Shown: positions 48,529 to 59,000 of the stretch, piece by piece
How positions within the stretch are numbered: position 1 is the first letter of the stretch
How the letters are laid out: each line of letters starts with the position of its first letter
DNA from: Larimichthys crocea
Taxonomy: Eukaryota; Chordata; Actinopteri; Sciaenidae
Assembly: GCF_000972845.2 (NCBI RefSeq)
Contig: NC_040012.1
Location: forward strand, 8,402,097-8,466,096
DNA: 64,000 nucleotides
Direction of reading: 5' to 3'
Notes under the pieces: generated by a model
The model's input: the letters and a program-made list of their open reading frames with translations, nothing else
The model's database searches: none
What the model was told of the DNA's origin: nothing
Translations under genes and position numbers: made by a program

Positions 48529-49665
48529 TGAAGCACTCAGCGGGAAAGGGGAAAAGAAAACGACAGAAGACATTTAATCAACGAAAAAAAAAAGCCTTTT
48601 TATTTTGCACTTGACTTTTTATTTCTAAAGCATTCAAAGCAAAGGACCTCATCTTTAACCGCTACATGACAGCCTTTGACAGCTGACAGAGGGAATGAAC
48701 ATGTCTGAAAAGGTTTGTTCATGTTGTACAAATCTGTATAAAGAGCTCTTAAATTTCTATTAGCACTGTAGTCTTCATGTGTCAGGTTGTTTTCAGAACC
48801 AAGAATTTAAATTATGTGCAGCTAAAAAAAAAAAAAAAAAAAAATTCCACTGAATGCCATATTTCTTTTCTTTTTCTTGACCAAACGAGCACATACTGTA
48901 TGTCCACGTGTCATGTGTTGCTGATATCGATGAATCGCGACACATCTTGCTGTAGATATATCACACATTTTTCCTGTTGTATGAGAATATTGTTCGCTGA
49001 ATGGTAAGGAGAGCAAAATGTGATCACTAAGAGGTGATGAAAATCATAAAGGTTATGAAGGGACTAATTACTGACTAGTCTCAGGAATGAATTTTATGTT
49101 TTGCACTGTTCTGTAGACGTACAAATTGGCATGCTGACGCAGATGTCTGGTTTGTATTTGAATGTACCAGTACTGATAGTTTGTTGGTCAAGACTCAGCA
49201 CATGGTTATTTATCACAGAAGGGACTGATTTAATATGTTAATAGAGTTTTCTTTTTTGTAGAAAATAAGTGGCAGGCATTGTCTGTTAAGAATGCATGCT
49301 TTAACACTCAATCAACCCAACTTTAACATCACATGTAACTGCATGTAAATGCAAAGCTGCTCATAAAGAAAGAAAGGAGAAAAAAAAAAATGCACGCAAA
49401 TCACGATCCGGATCTGTCTTCACTGACTTGTACAGCTACAGAAAGCATTATTGCAGTATGTAATCAGCAGCAATCCAGTTAATTAAAACAAAAAAAGGCA
49501 TTATTTTTGTGTATGAGCATGGTGTTGCTTCATGTGTTGGCTGATAGGGGGGTAAAACAGAATGCTGTACTGTAAGTTGTTTTTTTTTGCATATTGGATG
49601 TCACTTGAGTAAGATCCATCCTGACTTTTGCTGGCTGACACTATTAAAAACTTGATGAAAACATG
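48529..49665 (+). terminator. usp33: usp33 3' UTR and poly(A) signal
   Basis: Non-coding, with A- and T-runs. The variant signal ATTAAA at 49643-49648 is followed by a TG-rich stretch at 49660-49680. It lies less than 300 bp before the first exon of zzz3, so the two genes are closely spaced head to tail. Confidence 0.55.
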
Positions 49666-49869
49666 TTGAGCATGTTGATTTATTTTTTTAAAAGAGTGGT
49701 TTGTTATATGAGAGAGAGGGGATAATCTGAATAATCAATAATCTGTCATCAATTAAGCGCAGTGTGGGACAGATTGCACTATTTGGCAAAGGAGGGGGTG
49801 CTAAAAAAAAAGGAAATGTACAGTATAGTGTTGCATTTTGACGAGCGCGGTTGAATCGGCTCTCTCTCT

Positions 49870-49887
49870 CACACACACACACACTCA

Positions 49888-49918
<31 letters not shown>

Positions 49919-49919
49919 C
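49870..49919. repeat. (CA)n microsatellite in zzz3 promoter
   Basis: Interrupted CA array ends only about 28 bp before the zzz3 upstream ATG. Confidence 0.95.
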
Positions 49920-49986
49920 CCGGACTAGTTGACTTGGATTGAAAACATGGCTGCGGCCGAACGTGCAGCAAATGTACGGAAGTGAG
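49920..49986 (+). promoter_or_regulatory. zzz3: zzz3 non-coding first exon with uORF
   Basis: CpG-containing sequence after the CA array holds ATG (49947) GCT GCG GCC ..., a 12-codon frame stopping at TGA 49983-49985. The donor TGAG|gtatgt follows directly at 49986/49987. The next acceptor (ttttgcag, 56018) starts the exon with the main ATG, which gives a 6 kb first intron. Exon assignment is inferred from composition and splice consensus. Confidence 0.5.
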
Positions 49987-50199
49987 GTATGTGTAATTCT
50001 CGAGCTACAAAACGCTAAATATATTTATTTTTTTTTGGCTTCTTCTTTTTTTTTTTAACTTGTGTGTTTACCTGCGAGTAACGGCGCTGGTGGCGCAGCA
50101 ATACGACACAACTTGAATTAATTACCACCACCATAAAATTGCCTATGACCCGGTGCATTTGTTGGAAGTACAACAAACACAAACGGCAAAGTTATGCGC

Positions 50200-50545
50200 G
50201 GAACAATCAGCTAGCTCGGGGAGGCGCTAGCTGATATTATGCAGGCTAGTTAGCCTGGTTAGCTGCTAACTGGTTACCGAAAACGGCCGTTATAACCGTT
50301 AACGGTTGCTAACCAAACCTCGACGTGGATACAATGTTAGTATCGCCTCTTTTATTTTTATTTTGTTGTCTTCTTCCCAGCTGTATGTGTGTTGTTTTAT
50401 CGCTGCAGTTGTCGAGCTAGTTTTTTTTTTTTTTCTCTAGCTTCAACCCAATGCTAGTTACAAAGCTAACCGTTACCGGAGACTCTTCTCTCCGCCTGCA
50501 CGGTGCAGTTAACTAGTTAACTAGTCGCCGAGGTAACGGTAGCCA
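50200..50545 (+). promoter_or_regulatory. Cluster of CGTTA/GCTAAC palindromes in zzz3 intron 1
   Basis: Perfect 14-bp palindromes AACCGTTAACGGTT (50294-50307) and GTTAACTAGTTAAC (50508-50521), plus several GCTAGC/TTAGC words. Possible transcription factor sites near the promoter; Myb-type proteins recognise YAACNG. Confidence 0.4.
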
Positions 50546-51675
50546 GCTCGGTTAACTAGTCGTTCACAAGGAAAAAAGGGGGAGAAAGAAAAAAAGCAGA
50601 AAATAGGCTTTTATTGATGGTGGTGTACCGTTCGGGGTGTCATAGCACAGCTCGTATTTTGGATTTCACGGGTGCAACAGTCTGCAGTTTGGTGTCTGAG
50701 GCGTTAATGTTTTATATATTTATTTATATTTATATATTTATAACGGTAAGTTAAAGCTAAACGGCGAGCTAGGTCTAAACTAGTTGGGGGGGGTGTCCAT
50801 GCTAACGTTTAGCTTTTGCTCGCCAGCTCCTTATGAGCTCAACTGGCTGGGCTTGTTTTATTTATTATTTATTATTATTATTTTATGTATTGCTTAGTTT
50901 TAACCCCTGAACTTTTTTTAAAGGAGTTCATCTTCTTACCCAAACTAGTGCTTATAAACTTAAACCCGGCGACACGTGCTGCTGCTGCAAGCTGCTGCTG
51001 CTGCTGCAACGTTGTCTAGTTTTTTAAAACCAGCATCCTCCCAACTTTGTCCACATTCAGCTGGTTAGCTCGGATGTTTTTTAGGGGGGGTGGATTTGAG
51101 CGGTATGTATACCAACACCACTCCGTGGATTTTTGTTGCCAGTAGGCCCCCCCACCCCCTCCGTGGAAGTGTTAAACTACAAAGATGAGCAGTCCAACAC
51201 GACGGTAACACAGCACGAAGCTTTGTTTGTTTGTCTCAAACCTCAAATCTCTCACTTAGTGTGTGTGTGTAGCTTGTTTGTTTTAAAGCCTTCAAATCTC
51301 CAATGAGAGCAGACTTTATTATGACAGAGGACCCCGTGTGTAACTCCTCTGTCTGTCATGCTCGTGGGTAAAGGTGATCAGCACGTGTTAACATAACTTC
51401 ACTACCAAACACGCGCTTTAGTGAGGGGCAGGAAGTGGTTTGATTTGAGGATCACACTCACACACATGGAGAGCTGCACTGACTAATAACACAATCACGT
51501 TGTGACACTTTTAAAAGATGTTGTCTGTGAGTGGAAGTTGCTGTTTTCCAGCGTTGACGCAACCTGTAATGAATTTAATGCTTCTCCTTCAGATGTGCCT
51601 TTTTATAGTTTAATTTCTCTTGTATTTTATTCAGCAGTTGAATATTTATAGAAGACACAAAACTATGCTCGTTGG

Positions 51676-52393
51676 TAGGGATGTAACGATACACTCAACT
51701 CACGACTCGATGCGGTTCGCGATTTTTTTGTTCACGATACGATCAAACTGAGCTACAGACCAAATAAAATGATCTTTTTTATTTGTAGGAAAAAATAATC
51801 TTAGGTGCTTTCTTTACAGAGACTCTCAGGTTGTGTTATCTTTTAAAAAAAAAGTGCAACTTACACGGTCATCCTAAACAACAAAATACATGACAAATAT
51901 CTCCTTAAGAAACAATCTCACAAGTAAACTGGTGTAACGTTACTTTGCTTCTCACTGTGGTGGCTGCTGCATGTTGCTCGTGTTGCCGCTATATGTTCGC
52001 AGTCTCTTTCAATATTTACATGCTGTTTTGGTTTTGTCTGTCCATTTCTCACCGGTTGTATTTGTGTATATAGGGAATCCAAAATGCCGCCACACAGGGG
52101 ATTTAAAACTGCTCGGCGCGTCCTCTATTTCAAAGCTATTTTCCACCGTCGCCATGTCTTTCCTCGTTCTGTGCTCCGTACCTACGCAGTGCCGTAAGTC
52201 ACTTGATGTCTGACGTTGAACAAATGAATCACCAACCAGCTTCTAAACAAAAAGAAGAAAAAGAACATTTCCTACTTCTCTTGCATTTGCGAAGGATCAC
52301 GACTCATTTTTTCCGTCATTTTTTGCGAGTCGCCATGCATTTGTACCAATTTTTAATCGTGTCACGATGCATCGTTACATCCTTACATCCTTA
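51676..52393. mobile_element. hAT-like MITE, copy 1
   Basis: The left end is TAGGGATGTAACGAT and the right end is its inverted form (ATCGTTACATCC, then a short internal repeat and TTA). Flanks CTCGTTGG (51668-51675) and CTCATTGG (52394-52401) form an 8-bp target duplication with one mismatch, as expected for hAT transposons. At 718 bp and without a transposase frame, it is non-autonomous. Confidence 0.75.
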
Positions 52394-52445
52394 CTCATTG
52401 GAGGAGTACACTGTCGAAAAAACCCACCAACAGCAGGGAGAGAGA

Positions 52446-52455
52446 NNNNNNNNNN
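52446..52455. other. Assembly gap (10 N)
   Basis: The gap separates two near-identical segments of about 0.9 kb (about 51565-52445 and 52456-53364). Confidence 0.99.
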
Positions 52456-52580
52456 TGTAATGAATTTAACGCTTCTCCTTCTGGTGTGATCCTTCAGATG
52501 TGCCCTATTATAGTTTAATTTCTCTTGTTTTTTATTCAGCAGTTGAATATTCATAGAAGACACAAAACTATGCTCGTTAG

Positions 52581-53306
52581 TAGGGATGTAACGATACACT
52601 CAACTCACGACTCGATGCGGTTCATGATTTTTTTGTTCACGATACGATCAAACTGAGCTGCAGACCAAATAAAATGATCTTTTTTATTTGTAGGGAAAGA
52701 AACTCTTAGGTGCTTTCTTTACAGAGACTCTCAGTTTGTGTTATCTTTTTTTTTAAAAGTGCAACTTACACGGTCATCTTAAACAACAAAATACATGACA
52801 AATATCTCCTTTCTTTAGAAACAATCTCACAAGTAAACTGGCGTAACGTTACTTTGCTTCTCACTGTGGTGGCTGCTGCATGTTGCTCGTGTTGCCGCTA
52901 TATGTTCGCAGTCTCTTGCAATATTTACATGCTGTTTTTGGTTTTGTCTGTCCATTTCTCACCGGTTGTATTTTTGTATATAGGGAATCCAAAATGCCGC
53001 CACACACGGGATTTAAAACTGCTCAGCGCATCCTCTATTTCAAAGCTATTTTCTACCGTCGCCATGTGCTCCGTACCTACGTAGTGACGTAAGTCACTTG
53101 ATGTCTGACGTTGAACAAATGAATAACCAACCAACTTTTTTAAAGAATAACTTAACCTGTTTCTAAACAAAAAGAAGAAAAAGAACATTTCCTACTTCTC
53201 TCGCATTCATGAAGGATCGCGACTCATTTTTTTCTGTCGACCTGTGCGAGTCGTCGTACATTTGTACCGATTTTTAATCGTGTCACGATGCATCGTTACA
53301 TCCCTA
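52581..53306. mobile_element. hAT-like MITE, copy 2
   Basis: Same ends and interior as copy 1 with a few percent differences, and a cleaner right end (ATCGTTACATCCCTA). Flanks CTCGTTAG/CTCATTGG are the same target site as copy 1, so the whole locus was duplicated (or assembled twice); there were not two insertions. Confidence 0.75.
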
Positions 53307-53369
53307 CTCATTGGAGGAGTACACTGTCGAAAAAACCCACCAACAGCAGGGAGAGAGAGAGAGAACACA

Positions 53370-56018
53370 AATCAAATGCCGTTCTGTGGTTTAAAGCAGG
53401 AGGTCTCGACCTCTTTTTGACTGTTTGACCCCATGAAACAAAGTAACACCCACTTGTGACTCCTCATCAGACATTATGGCATTAGCGTCCTTTAATACAT
53501 CCTTTAAACCTCACTATTATCTCTGCCACCGGCTTAAAGTAAATCTATTTTAATGTACACCGTGTGTTTACTTTTGGGGGAACTTGTTTTGTGACTTATG
53601 GCTTCGGGCTGATTCACCACACACTCCACGGCCAAGGAGAGACGCCCGTCATTGAAGGGGTTTGTTAATGTCTGTCCTTCAGTTGTTTTTTTGTGCATAT
53701 TTAGCCTACATGGTAACGGCGTGGACTGGAAAAATACAAGCTATCCCACATACTGTCTAACCACTTGCACTGTTTTACGACATTCCAGTCATTGCACCTC
53801 CGTCGGGCTCGTTTTACATTAGTTTGAGCCTAAGCTCTTTTTTAAAATTTTAAAGTAATCACCGCTTCTTTCACACAGCGGCTTTTATTTTTAAGTATTT
53901 CCAACAGGCACCTGAAGGCAGCGTTTAACCTTTTATTTATTCATTATTAAGTCGAGGCTTTGCCAGCAATGTGTTAATTATTAGAAGAAGATAATTTGAG
54001 CCGATTTCCACAGTTATTAAGCTGATCATTTAGAAACAGTGCTTAGTTTTCTAGTTTGTGAGAGCGGGTCAGACGAGCAGCCCTAATTAGTTTTATCAAT
54101 TCTGAGTCTGAAGGTGAGTGCTCGGTCTGAATAACCTGCTCCCCCCTCTGTCTCTTTCTCTTATTTTATGCATGGACAAATCACATTAGCTTTCTCAGCT
54201 GGAGACTTTAGCAGAGTGTGAGTAATATGTGCATGTGGTAGTGCTTGTTCCAGGTGACTAGTGTGTGAACTCCCTGAAGGAATATTAAATGTATTTGTAG
54301 CCGGAGTAGCTTCTGGTTTTGATGCTGCTTTGTCAGCACGCTGTAGGAAAAAGGGAGGGACTGTCCCCAAACAAAGGCGACGAGGAGCTTTTAAATGAGT
54401 TTTGACTGAGTTCAGGGGGCCGCAGATTGATGTACTCGGAGTTAATGTAAATGAGCGCCATGTCCGCAATGCTAATTGACACAATCATTTCTCTCCACGA
54501 CAAACAGTGTCTTATATTCTGCAAAAGGACGCCACGTGAGATCGTCTCCTCCTCCTCCTCAATGTCACTTTACCATGACCTCACTCATGTCTGTTTTTAT
54601 TGTCCTCTGTCATTAGATTTATTATTTTCTGCTATCATCTAGAGGGTAACTCTCTTTGTAAGACTTGTGTGCGTGCGTGATCTCAGAATCCAATCCTTTC
54701 ATTGGCTGCGTGTTCACACGCACACATAACTTTTATTACTAATTACCGCATACCTAGATTAAGCCTTGCAGACGATTACAGTGGCAGACCTGCCCACTAA
54801 AAACGAGTTGTTTGATTGTGGGGTTAATGTCTGGAAAATGTAGCAGCTTTGTTTATTGTTCTTCACGTTCTTGAGTTTCCAAAGCAGCCTTGACGTAGTC
54901 ACTGCTACTTTGTCTGTCTGTTTGTTTGTGCTGCTTTTAATTTTCGGCTATCGCCAGGTTTCTTCTTTCTCGCTCTGTTCCTCTCCTCTTGTGAGGTAAA
55001 GGTGTTTACACGATTTGAAATTGGTCGCAATGGATCGCGCTAATTTTCCAGAACACACTGTAAGCCAGGATTTTCTAATGCACCTCATCTGCGGGATACC
55101 TCAGGCGACACACAGAGCGAGTTTTGGAAGGCTTTGTTGTGCCTTAAATTGTGTCAGGAAGTGAATCGTCACGTATTAAGCCTCCATGGCCGTCCATGCT
55201 CTAAGCCCGTAAGCCTCATGTAGGATTTTTGTTGTCGGGGAGCATTTCAATTTTTCTACATTGTGATAAGTCGGGCAGATTGCAGCCGGTTGGTCCTCTG
55301 AGCACACCTGTTATAAAGAGATAAACGGCCTACAGCGCGTGATGACAAACCTATGTCTGCAGTGTTATCTGCTGAATTGGCTGTGAGAAATAAGAGTGTA
55401 TCTTCTGTGTCAGAAATCAGTCAACCAGTAAACTATATTTATTCTTTGTGTGACAGAATAAGCGTATAATCTCTGCAGGGAGGAAATAAATATACCCTCA
55501 CTGATACTCGCACATTCTGCATAATGGCTCGATTATTCTTCGTTTTTTATGCAGGGAGTTTACGTGTTTGTAAATCATATGCTTGCCGGTATTTTGGGGG
55601 GGGACCGTGTGATATTTGTGACAGGTCAAAAGAGACTTCTCCTTGCTGTATGAGATCTTCCACCTTCTTTTAAATGTAGGTGCAACGTCTGTAATTTGTA
55701 CAGACTTGAGATAAGACAGCTAGTTCAGGTGTAGAAGGTGTTGCTAAGCTACAATGACAGAAAAAAATCAATACCCCTCTGGAGTGAGCTGAGAAATGAC
55801 CCGAGCTGTATTTAACAAAGACCTCTTGGTGAAAGCTTTTGTTCGAAACACCCCAGGGTACCGTTCATACATTTATTTTTAGCTTGGCTGACCAATCAAA
55901 TCTATAGTCGTTTTACAGATAGTGCTGTGGTGTAGCTATTGAGCCGTGAAGGTTTTAAATTTCCACTGATAATTGTCTTAATTAAGTCCATGTGTCTGTC
56001 TCTGTGTGTGTTTTGCAG
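53370..56018 (+). other. Rest of zzz3 intron 1, nothing recognised
   Basis: AT-rich intron without protein-like frames or clear element ends, up to the acceptor at 56017-56018. Confidence 0.5.
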
Positions 56019-56083
56019 GTGCCCACATTCTGCTGCAGAGGAGAGAGCACCAGGATGAGGAGACTGTAGGCACCCGCCGTAGT

Positions 56084-59000
56084 ATGGCCGCGTCCCGTTC
56101 CTCGCGCGTCACAAGGTCGTCAGTGGGGCTCAATGGATTGGATGAGAACTTTTGTGGTCGAACCCTCAGGAACCGCAGCATCGCCCAGCCGGAGGAGACC
56201 TCAGTGTCTCCGCTACCTAGGGCCCGCTCCCCCAAGAAGAAGCAGGACGCCAGGCAGGAGTCGAAGCAGGACGCCAGGCAGGAGTCGAGGCAGGAGTCAA
56301 AGCAGGACGCCAGGCAGGAGTCGAAGCAGGAGTCTAAGCAGGACTGCAAGCAGGAGTCTAAGCAGGACTGCAAGCAGGATGTTGAGGAGCAGTCAAAGCA
56401 GGACGTTAAGCGGGAGTCGAAGCAGGATGCTAAACAGGACACAAAACAGGACGCCAAGCATGATACAATTCAGGATGTCAAGGAGGACGCTCAGCAAGAT
56501 GGCCAGCAGCAGGCCTCGTTGCAGGGAAAGCTAACTGACTCAAATGCTTCTCCAGTTGAGGCGGAGCAATGGACCAGGAAACGGGGTGTGTCCTGTTTAG
56601 AAAAAGACATTAGTCCTGAGAAGTCGGAGAACTGTGACCGAGGGAAGGGGGCACGAGATGCCTGTCCTCAAATCAAAAGGGCCAAGCGGTGCTCCCGCTC
56701 TAGAGACTCTCAGGGACACGAGGAGGACCCTGAGCTTTTGAAACCTGAAAGTCCAGTCTCCGTCCCAGAGCCTAACAAGGACAACAGTTGTGAAGAATTT
56801 CCCAGCCAAAACTCTGCTGACACAGCTCCTGCCTCACCTGTCCTCAGTAAAGAGGAGGGTGAGCTGACAGGGGTGGAGGCAGAGGATGGTCATGTGGAGT
56901 GTGACGGGGCAGCTCAGCCTTCGAACGCCCACAAGGCTTCAAATGGACTCAGAGAGAATAAAGTAGAGGAACCTAGCACACACATAGAAGAGCCTAGTGC
57001 AAACCCCACCTCTGCCACCAACTGCCCGTCGCTGCTCAACGGCAGTCAGACGGGGGCTCCCTCATCCCCTGACCCCGCCGTGCCTTGTAGAAACTCTGTC
57101 CCTGTGCCGATGGAGGTCTCTGGCTCAGGGGAATCGCCGGCCTCATCTGCACCGACGTTTGAGGCTGTTCCAGAGGATCCCGTACCTGAGTTAATAGGGG
57201 CCAAGGAGCAGGAGGTGGAGGTCGACGTTGTGGGCGACCCGTTGTGTCTGGCCCACGAGGAGCAGGTGACGGAGAGTGAGAACGACACCAACGGTCGGCC
57301 GCTAACACCGGTGCCGGAAACTGCTGCTGCCTCCACTTCCTCCTCCTCCTCCTCCTCCTTAACCACCACCAACATGAACAGTAGTCCAATCAACAACAAC
57401 AACAGCAACTCAGGAGAAACTACACCCCCACTAGTAACAACCCCCTCCCCCACAGAGCCAGGGTGCAACCCCTCAATATCCAGCACACCCCCTTCTTTCA
57501 CAGAGCTCTATGAACACAGATACACCCTGCGGACTTCACCCAGGAGGGCTGCCACTGGTGGCAAGGCCTCCTGCTCCTCCTCCAAGCTCAGCTCTCCTCC
57601 CAGAGACAATGGTCCCTTGAGGGAAGAGGGGGAGGTGGTGGTTGGGCTGGAGGAGGACTGCCCTATGGTGGAGGAACCTGTTCCTTCAGACTCTGTTGGC
57701 CCCTCCAGCGAGGAGCCGGTCTCCGCAGATCCTGGGGAGAGGGCAGGTGACGATGAAGGTGTGCCCGTGGAGGGCAAGGAGGCAGAGAGAAGCAAGGAGC
57801 TGACACAGAGCCAGGCTGCAGAGGAGGAGGAGGAGGAGGAAGAGGAGGAGCCAGACGTGTATTACTTTGAGTCGGACCACCTGGCTCTTAAACACAACAA
57901 AGAGTATGTGGGAGCTCTCCGGGGGATTCTGCTCTCTCCTCTTCTTTTGTTGCTCTCGCACATGTTGATCACTGTATTCTGTGATCATTGCATTACTTCT
58001 GGTGTTTGCATTTGAATGAAGCAGAGATGCATTCGAGTGGAAGATAATTTGTGTGCGCTAGGAATATTATGATGTTTTGAACGTGCTGCACAATTTAAAT
58101 GTTTTATTGTGTTCAAACATTACACGACTTGATTTTTTTAGGATAAATACGCTGTTCCCAGCCTTTTTGGCACAGTGTCCTGCTGTGACACCTCCTCACT
58201 GGTTGAATATGTTTTTTAGCTCTTTCCTCCTCTAAAACTTTCAGTTATTTCATTAGGAAAAAAACAAGAAATTAGAGAAAAGTCACACAAAATGAATCAG
58301 AATTTGAGCGATAGTTTTCATCTTTCTTGCCCTGTTTGTCTCACATCTCCACAAATTTCTCTTTAAACCCTGTGATTGTTGTTGTTGTGAGTTTATTCTA
58401 TGCAAATTTGTGGTGATGACCCAGCATAGCTACATAGGTTTCCATGTTTTTGTGGTCAGCAGACACTCCCTTACTTCCAAAAACAAATGATTAGAAACAC
58501 TGAGGTGCCTTTGTGTTTTTAATACCACCTCCACCACAGACGTGTTTCTTTCTTCAGTTATTATGGGAATATTGGTGAGCATCTAACTATAGCTCTTGTC
58601 TTGTTCAGGTTCCACACGTTTCTACATTTAATTTCCACCTTCAATCTGTTGCTGTGATTGTGTGAATTAGCTACCAGTTGTCAAATCCTGCGGAGATTGG
58701 ATGTTAAAATTACTCTACTGATTGCCAGTGTTTGCTCTTTCCCAGTAAGACGACTTGTTTGAGAGGAAAATGATTTCTCAGCATTGTTCGTAGTGTTGTA
58801 GTCGTCACGTGACGCGCAAGATGGGATGTTGATGTCGGTGGACAGGTCCCACGCCGCGCTCAGTCAGGCAGTGTTAACTGCACTGTGGTGGGTCAGCTGA
58901 TACATGATGCCGGTCTTCGTAGGAGGAGGGGCAGCGGGGCCGTAAGAGGTTTAGAGACATCATGAGCTAAAGGTCTGTTTGTCTTTGACATCAGTATTGG

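Noticed and set aside
51971..53084. 80- and 124-residue frames within the MITE copies
   Set aside because: No transposase motif; the frames are broken differently in the two copies.
55978..56457. 159-residue antisense frame rich in SCFDSCLAS repeats
   Set aside because: It is the reverse reading of the 12-bp coding repeat of zzz3; no splice or start context.
57046..57501. 151-residue minus-strand frame in zzz3
   Set aside because: Shadow of the coding exon, with low-complexity acidic composition.
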